Shown here piece by piece: positions 57,415 to 64,000 of a stretch of DNA of 64,000 nt. The position numbers and the translations under genes are program-made. Position 1 is the first letter of the stretch. Every line of letters starts with the position of its first letter. The DNA comes from Allolobophora icterica. Taxonomy: Eukaryota > Annelida > Clitellata > Crassiclitellata > Lumbricidae. Under the pieces are notes generated by a model. That model searched no databases and had not been told where the DNA came from. It saw nothing but the letters and a program-made list of their open reading frames with translations. The stretch is taken from contig OY744616.1 in NCBI GenBank assembly GCA_963556255.1, positions 29,888,468 through 29,952,467 of the forward strand. The letters are read 5' to 3'.

Positions 57415-58992
57415 GTATATGTTTTAAAACAAATCAGCTTTCCAATGTTGTTCGAATGATTAATATACGGCTATCATCATTTAAATCACTTATCAAGACC
57501 ATTCTTTGCTTTGGATGTTGCATAAGGTCTCCCTCATCTTGGAACCTTGCAAACAATCATCCGAGCCCCATTGTTAGATTTACTCAGTTACAAGTATTTT
57601 TTGCAATTTTAATCGATCATTTATAAAAGCGCATAGGCGCTCCCGACCGAAGTCAGTGCTATCACTAACAAATAAAATGGACTTCAGGCTTTTCCGGAGC
57701 AGAGGAAGAGAAAAGCCGAGGAGCTCAAGTCGCAATTCCTGCGTAAGACGGTTCCAACTAGAGGGCCAACATAGGCAAAGCTTAAATATGTAACTTAGTT
57801 AATTACTTAATTAAGATTTGAATAATACTAAGAATAAGCAGAACAAGTACATTTCCTAACAGCACTGCTTATAAAATATATACATTGCATGTGGTCAATA
57901 CATCACTCCGTGACAAGCTTGAATGAAAACTGCGACATGAGTTTCTTCTCCTGTTCCGTGCCTCTACCTCGTAAGCGGCTGAAGCATTTCATAATCGATA
58001 GCGGTCCTTGTATTATACGATCGATTACACCTCTGACAAGTTTTTGAGAAAAGCCGGTATATGAAGATGCATTTACAAATTACAATTAAGCTCATGTATA
58101 ATGCATTTACACATGTTTTCAGTATTGCGTTTTATGCCACGTTCTCAGCAATAATGTCCGTTATTAGCAGAGTGTGTACAAATTCAAGTGTGTTGGTAAT
58201 AAACTGTTTGTTGTAGCAGTAGCCTATATGTTACGAACCTACGCTACAGTGACAGCGATACAGCGACCACGGGCACAGTACATTACTAAAGTATTTAGTA
58301 CTTAGTCCTTCCCATGCAGGTCTGCACAGCGGGTAAATCTCAACTCGTCTCTGTCCATCGCCGGGTTAAAGGGGCTAAACCCGTTTTAGGGCACAAGCGA
58401 CCCATAAATTTATGCTATACACAACAGAAACTACATAATATTTAGTCAAAACTGACTATTTTTATCTCCAAAAATTGACTGATATTCTACCCTGCTGTCA
58501 CCTGGTGAAAGAGAACGAATTAAATAGTGGAAATAATGTTACGCCTACCCATTAGGGGTACCTATATGGTGTGGCCACTATGTTGCCACCGCCCCACAAA
58601 GGGCTTGTCCACTGACACCCCCAAGTTCCTCACATCGTTTTCGGTAGTCTTTCCCCTTCTTTTCCCTTCAGGTGTCCATATCATTACAATATTTTACAGA
58701 ACTTCATAGAATCACAAAGGTAACCATAGAAATGCTAAATACGTCATGCATATTAAGTGGTGTAATGACGTGAGCCGTATTCAGTTGTTTCCAAGGCGAC
58801 GTACAAAATGCAGTGTTTGGCTGGTCAACGTTTCTGGTGTTAAACGACAAAATTTAGAACAGAATCTGTATCGTAATTACCTTTATACGTGAAAAGCAAT
58901 CTTCCGATCTTTGCGACCGCTCGCTCGCCCGTCCGCCGCACAGCGAATAACAGAACTAATTAAACGATAAATTTTGCTGCTGCGGTGCTGAA
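57415..58992. other. Mostly unassigned; L2-like tail near 57622-57655
   Basis: TTATAAAAGCGCATAGGCGC and CCCGACCGAAG look like a reversed L2-like tail. No gene supported. Confidence 0.35.
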
Positions 58993-59349
58993 GTGCCAAG
59001 GGACGCAAGTCCTCTTGGTGATGGAGAGATATGGAGAGATAGCAGAAGACAATCGCGGTCTCCAAGTAAAGCAAATGAAAGAGTCGATGGCGATGATATG
59101 GGTAATGGTGATGCAAAGACCGATGCTTCTGCTACTTCTGGTGCTGATGATGCCGTTTGCTCTGCCGTTAGACGACTGCGATGCCTTTCCAACGACGGCG
59201 ACTTAAAACTGCCGCAGTCTATCTTTGCTCTGACGGCGCAGTGTGTGCTGCGAGAGCGACCGTTGGTCCGTCCGACCGATGCATGTATTGGAGCCTTTCT
59301 AGCTCTCTGTCGCGCGCCGCAGCAAGCGACGACCACATCCACAGCATAA
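58993..59349 (+). CDS. Possible coding exon, function unknown
   Basis: 118 codons open from a GTG to TAA at 59347-59349. The stretch is more GC-rich than its surroundings. The product has a Gly/Asp/Ala-rich first half and a Cys-containing, more hydrophobic second half. The in-frame ATG is at about 59095. No family recognised, no flanking exon identified. Confidence 0.2.
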   Translation: MPRDASPLGDGEIWRDSRRQSRSPSKANERVDGDDMGNGDAKTDASATSGADDAVCSAVRRLRCLSNDGDLKLPQSIFALTAQCVLRERPLVRPTDACIGAFLALCRAPQQATTTSTA

Positions 59350-59489
59350 GGACTCGTGCGTCTTAATATATAAAATACATCTGTACATAGATATCCCAGC
59401 GATAGGGAACGACTTAATTGTACCGACACAAGCACGTATATGCACAGATTCTTATGCTTATACACGTGTATGCGGTGACCAATAGACAT

Positions 59490-59855
59490 ATATATATATA
59501 TACATACTTATGTACATACAAGCATATGTACATACATACTTACGTACATACATACATACATACATACACACAAATACATACAAACATACATACGTATGTA
59601 CATACATGTATAGTTGTATACATACATACATACATACATACATACATACATACATACATACATACATACATACATACATACATACATACATACATACATA
59701 CATACATACATACATACATACATACATACATACATACATACATACATACATACATACATACATACACGTACATACATACATATACACATAGACACAAATA
59801 CATGCATACGTATGTACAAACGTGTATGCATACATACATACATACATACATACAT
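59490..59855. repeat. CATA microsatellite
   Basis: Imperfect at both ends, regular from about 59618 to 59765. Confidence 0.95.
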
Positions 59856-59862
59856 TCATATG

Positions 59863-59992
59863 GAGAATTTATATAGCGCCTCTTCAAGGCTATCTACTCA
59901 GAAGCACTCCCGACCCAACCCCGGCTGAAGAGCACAGTCTTGAGATTTGAATAAAATGTGGCGAATGGGTGCTTGGGACCAAGCGAAGCGCT
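59863..59992 (-). repeat. L2-like repeat 3' end, long copy
   Basis: Reverse of 31505-31636, with TATATAGCGCCTCTTCAAGG at one end and TGCTTGGGACCAAGCG at the other. It lies between CATA arrays. Confidence 0.7.
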
Positions 59993-60009
59993 ACAGGGAG
60001 CCCATTACA

Positions 60010-60012
60010 TGC

Positions 60013-60043
<31 letters not shown>

Positions 60044-60190
60044 CATACATACATACATGCATACATACATTCATACATAAATGTATGTTTACATACTAAG
60101 TACATACATACAAACGGTGTCAAACGTATGTACATAAATACCTACTTACATACATACGTACATACATGCATGCATAGTGCATACATACGG
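60010..60190. repeat. Imperfect CATA tract
   Basis: CATA units regular at 60011-60058, then scattered. Confidence 0.85.
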
Positions 60191-60809
60191 ACGTATATGT
60201 TGGACGTCACGGATTAACCCATTCGCTTGTAAATATGTCAGGGTTAGTAAATTTCTGGCATGGGGAGGGGGGCATCAATCGATGGGTGGGCTGGAAACAG
60301 ATCAGTTTTATTTCCGATGGGGTTAATGGCTAAGAGATACCCCAGGGTCAAAATGGTCAGTCAATGACCGGTCACCTTATCGATTAGTTATTTTATAGAC
60401 ATTATTGATGACCACGTATGGGTTTTGCGGGCGAGAGTGATAGATGTGCGCTGCGAGAAAACGGGTTTCGGAATTCACTGCATATACTATATAGTGCTTT
60501 GGAGCGGATATTTTAATGTGGCCAAAACGCTCTAAGACATATATACTGTCTGGTACCCGGACTGGAGTTCTGAACGCGGTTTCATTTGAAGCGATAACTA
60601 TGTACATTGTGACAGACACTATAGAAGTTTCCCTTGTAGGCCTACACTGGTCTTCTTTCTAACGAGCCACATAATGTTAGTTTAATGCAATCAAATATTT
60701 GGGCATTTATAAGCATCTTTACGAGCCTATAGACATGTAAATGCGTTATGCTCATAATGAGATGATCTTTAAAGATGTAAAAGTAGATAGAAGAGGGTGT
60801 CACGTGATA
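60191..60809. other. Unassigned sequence
   Basis: No supported feature. Confidence 0.35.
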
Positions 60810-61024
<215 letters not shown>

Positions 61025-61357
61025 AGACGCAGAAATACCAGGCTCTCCTAGGCACTCACAATTTCGTACCACTAGCGCTGGAAACGTTGGGCCCCATTAA
61101 CACCAAGGGCCTAGATTTTATCTCAGAATTGGGGCGACATCTCTCTTGCGCCTCGGGGGAGCCACGCGAGGCCAGCTTTTTACATCAGAGAATCTCAATT
61201 ATCATCCAAAGGTTCAACGCAGTGGCCTTTAGTGGCTCCATGGTGGCAGCCCAATCTGACTTGGACGAGGAGTAAACCGTTCCAGAAAAATTGCACACTT
61301 AATCTCTAAGTCCCTGAGGGAACGAAGTACCTCAGGGCAAAAAAAAAAAAAAAAAAA

Positions 61358-61359
<2 letters not shown>
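61025..61359 (+). mobile_element. LINE 3' end, copy 2 (longest)
   Basis: It encodes the C-terminus of a non-LTR ORF: FVPLALETLGPINTKG, a GLDFISELG block, then QRFNAVAFSG and a stop at 61273-61275. The 3' UTR ends CCTGAGGGAACGAAGTACCT plus a poly-A and AAT tail. The 5' end is inside an AAT array. Confidence 0.75.

Positions 61360-61428
<69 letters not shown>
61360..61428. repeat. AAT array
   Basis: The tail of LINE copy 2, into which copy 3 begins. Confidence 0.95.
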
Positions 61429-61432
<4 letters not shown>

Positions 61433-61589
61433 CGCTTATCTATGACAATCCAACGCTTCAATGCTGTCGCTTTTGTTGGCACCTTTTGCACTGATAAAAC
61501 CATCTGCGAAGACTAGCCATTCCAGAACAATGCCCCCTAATTTTTGAACTCCCGATGGATCATATGTACCTCGGGGAAAAAATAATAAC
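61429..61589 (+). mobile_element. LINE 3' end, copy 3
   Basis: LSMTIQRFNAVAFVGTF matches copies 1 and 2; stop at 61513-61515. The 3' UTR ends GGATCATATGTACCTCGGGG and AAAAAATAATAAC. Confidence 0.75.
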
Positions 61590-61722
61590 AATTTACAGGC
61601 ACCCTCACACCACACCCCGGAGACGAGGACGGCGTTTGCCAAGCTTAAATACACTTCTGATTTATAGTTTCTTAGAGCCTGAGGATTTTTCGTACCTCGG
61701 GCGTTAAAAAATAATAATAATC
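61590..61722 (+). mobile_element. LINE 3' end, copy 4
   Basis: GACGAGGACGGCGTTTGCC matches the end of copy 1's ORF (GHDEDG versus GDEDG). The 3' UTR ends GATTTTTCGTACCTCGGGCG and an AAT tail. Confidence 0.65.
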
Positions 61723-61990
61723 GTGTTTAGTGACAAACTCACCGACAAACCGCAGTAAGTCACATTGAAACAAGTGAAACACACGATATAATTATCAAGG
61801 TCTTAATTAGCACACGTCTTGGCTGCCTGTAAGGCTCTCGCTCATTTTACTGCTGTCTCCTAGGGAGTGGAAGGCTGAGTTGACTTAGTGGCGGCTTACG
61901 GGTATCGAACCGCGACTTTTCAAGATCTAATGCTCTTCAGGCCAGAGTGTTACCATTCATCTATTCCCTCCCATATAGGTCATAATTGGG
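61723..61990 (-). mobile_element. tRNA-derived SINE, minus copy
   Basis: Box B reads GGTATCGAACC on plus at 61901-61911. The 3' end (plus CTCACCGACAAACCGCAGTA) and 5' end (CCAGAGTGTTACCATTCATC) match 50935-51190. It contains an extra block not in the other minus copy. Confidence 0.8.
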
Positions 61991-62450
61991 CTGGCTGACC
62001 GGTCTCGACATTGACCTCTGCTCTGATTTTATCTGGACGCGCAGTCGGTTGCCGCCATAGAAGCTACTTCTTTTATGTTGTCTTTGGTTGTTATAGTCAC
62101 ACAGAAGCATTTGTCTGAGGGAGTTTCTTAAGGGGATAAAGCATTGCGAAGTGAAAATAATATTTGATTTAGTGTCTACTGGTAACGCAGATTACAGCGA
62201 AGACGGACTTCTGGTAAACTAGACCAAGGGACGATATGGTTAATGCAGCTCAAAGCCTAACGAACCGTGAGATGAGACAGAAAGACGAACAGAGACAGGG
62301 GCGTATCTGTGCAGTTATGCATAAAGAAAAAGGAGGCCGGTTTACAGGCAGTCCGTTGCATAATCCGTTAAGAAGAATTCCATCAGGGCAGAAACATCTT
62401 CGAAGTAAATAACAGATGGAGGAAATACGTCAGTGTACAAGAAAACAACG
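61991..62450. other. Unassigned sequence
   Basis: No supported feature. Confidence 0.3.
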
Positions 62451-62765
62451 GAGAAACAGACAGACAGAGACAGGCAGGCAGGCAGACAGACAAACAGGCA
62501 AACAGACAGTCAGACGAACAGATGGATGGACGGACGAACGCATGGGCTTATGGACATGTGGGCTGCAAATGGACCAATTGATGGACGGATGGGCAGACGG
62601 GCGGACGGATGGACAGATATAAACCATTTATGAAGAAATGGATGGTGGGTGAATGAGAGGATGGGAGGACAGACGGATGCAGGAGTTAAAAGTTGGATGC
62701 ATGGGTGAATTGATAAATGGATGGATGAATGGATAGATGGATGGATGGATGCAATTGAATAGAAT
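62451..62765. repeat. Imperfect GACA, GACG and GATG tract
   Basis: Purine-rich degenerate tetranucleotides (CAGACAGA, then GGACGGAC, then GGATGGAT). Confidence 0.8.
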
Positions 62766-64000
62766 AGAACAAAAGAGAATACAATGGAATTCAAGACAAG
62801 GCATGAGGAGATAAGATGGCCAGAAAGAGACTGCCATTTGCCATCGATTTGTCTACGCCCATTCACTCCGTTGATGCGGAGAGACGTTTATGCAACGCCT
62901 TCCGTAATCTGGGTCGTCTTCACCCAATTTCATGGCAGGTCATGCGTTTGGCCGGGCCTTGTTCATTAATTTCCTCCGCTGTTTATATTAGTCTATTTCG
63001 CTCCTGAACCATATGAAATTATCGTCTCGTGCATTATCGCTGGGCTGAATAACGCACAGCTAATAAACCTACATCCGTTCCGTAAGCATACTGATGGATT
63101 GATGGTGTATTTCAGCAACATAAATGTATAAAATGTTATATATATATATAAATATATATACTCTAGATCTGTATATAGTACACGTTAATACATTCTATTT
63201 AGATGCCCTATATATTGCACAGACACAGGTCCTAGTCTGTTGTATGAACATTTGTAATATTAAGTAATGTTGCATGTGTGTATATGAGCTAGAGAAATAG
63301 ATGTTAGATGCTGGTACGCGTGATGTTTTCATTTCTCATAAAAACGCTTTTGTTTTCATTCAAGACCCGTTGATCTGTAGCCACTCCTATGTTTACTACG
63401 GCTGAAGATGTCGACGATTTCCCAGCGTTGTTTAGGAAACAAGAACGTTTTATGAGTTTGCACAGATTTCCGAACAAAGGAAATGACTGATATTTGTATA
63501 TACATGAATGAGTGTATTTCTATGTGTTCGTACAGAAACGGTATCACTTTATTTGACGTTTATTGCTTTGTAATGCATAACAATTCGCATAGAACTGCAG
63601 TAATGCATCTCAACAATGTTTGCCTGTCAACTGTTGTGTGGTTGGCATGGTAGCTGGTTGGAAGCGCGTCTGCAGCTCAACTCCCGAAGTGTCATAGGAA
63701 TTTACAGTGCGTGGAAAGGCACTATGCAAATCCTATATTGACGTCATGTTTCGTCATGCATCATACTCTTCAGCAGAAAAATCCTACAGCCTCACGAGAT
63801 TGCGTCTATTCACTGTTGTTGTTATATTATATTATCATTAATTATGAATTTGCACATTTTCTAATTGTCTAAAACATGAGGCATCAAACGATAGCGCAAC
63901 AAAATCCAGTCGCAAGCAAGGCAACACCCATGGCAGAGGGTCAGTGGACTAATCGATTACAGCCCTGCTCTGGGTATTGACCTTCAATGTAATTATGCTT
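62766..64000. other. Unassigned sequence to the right edge
   Basis: No gene or named repeat seen. A short AT run at 63136-63160. Confidence 0.35.

Overview
The window looks like a piece of a repeat-rich animal genome, probably a marine invertebrate. The reasons are long tetranucleotide microsatellites (CATA, GATA, GACA), trinucleotide arrays (AAT, CAT, GAA), many small non-autonomous DNA transposons, tRNA-derived SINEs, LINE 3' ends and two kinds of Ty3/gypsy element. There is only one convincing host gene. The phylum cannot be fixed from the sequence alone. No bacterial operons, rRNA genes or CRISPR arrays are seen.

Layout. 1-4688 (minus strand): the 5' part of a Ty3/gypsy element with a 729-bp LTR, a primer-binding site, a coiled-coil-rich Gag, a CCHC knuckle, a protease and then directly an integrase. 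No reverse transcriptase lies between protease and integrase. This is the Gmr1-type (copia-like) pol order, and the RT is expected beyond the left edge. 4.7-16.1 kb: microsatellites and MITEs, two of them (7.0 and 8.25 kb) with perfect 8-bp target duplications. 16115-24976: an apparently recent, complete env-bearing Ty3/gypsy element with two 501-bp LTRs that read identical, a CATA target duplication, gag, pol and a baculovirus-F-like env. Gag and pol share one frame and are separated by a single UAG, followed after 9 nt by a strong hairpin, an MLV-like readthrough arrangement. A gag splice donor and an acceptor in front of env are in matching phase.

25-40 kb: a 540-bp CATA array, a poly-CAT array, an 11-unit tandem repeat, an RTE-derived repeat, a decayed hAT transposase gene, a solo LTR related to the 16-kb element, and a dense cluster of nested hAT-type MITEs (35.4-37.6 kb). 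40506-41627 (minus): an intact, intronless class A GPCR resembling FMRFamide-type neuropeptide receptors. 42-64 kb: more microsatellites, tRNA-derived SINEs, an RTE LINE 3' end, a 934-bp element with 67-bp perfect inverted ends around a FLYWCH-like ORF, and four 3' ends of one LINE family, each beginning inside an AAT array.

The most interesting items are the readthrough and splice architecture of the env-bearing element, the gag-protease-integrase order at the left edge, and the long-inverted-repeat FLYWCH element. Comparisons between repeats and LTRs were made by eye, not by alignment software.
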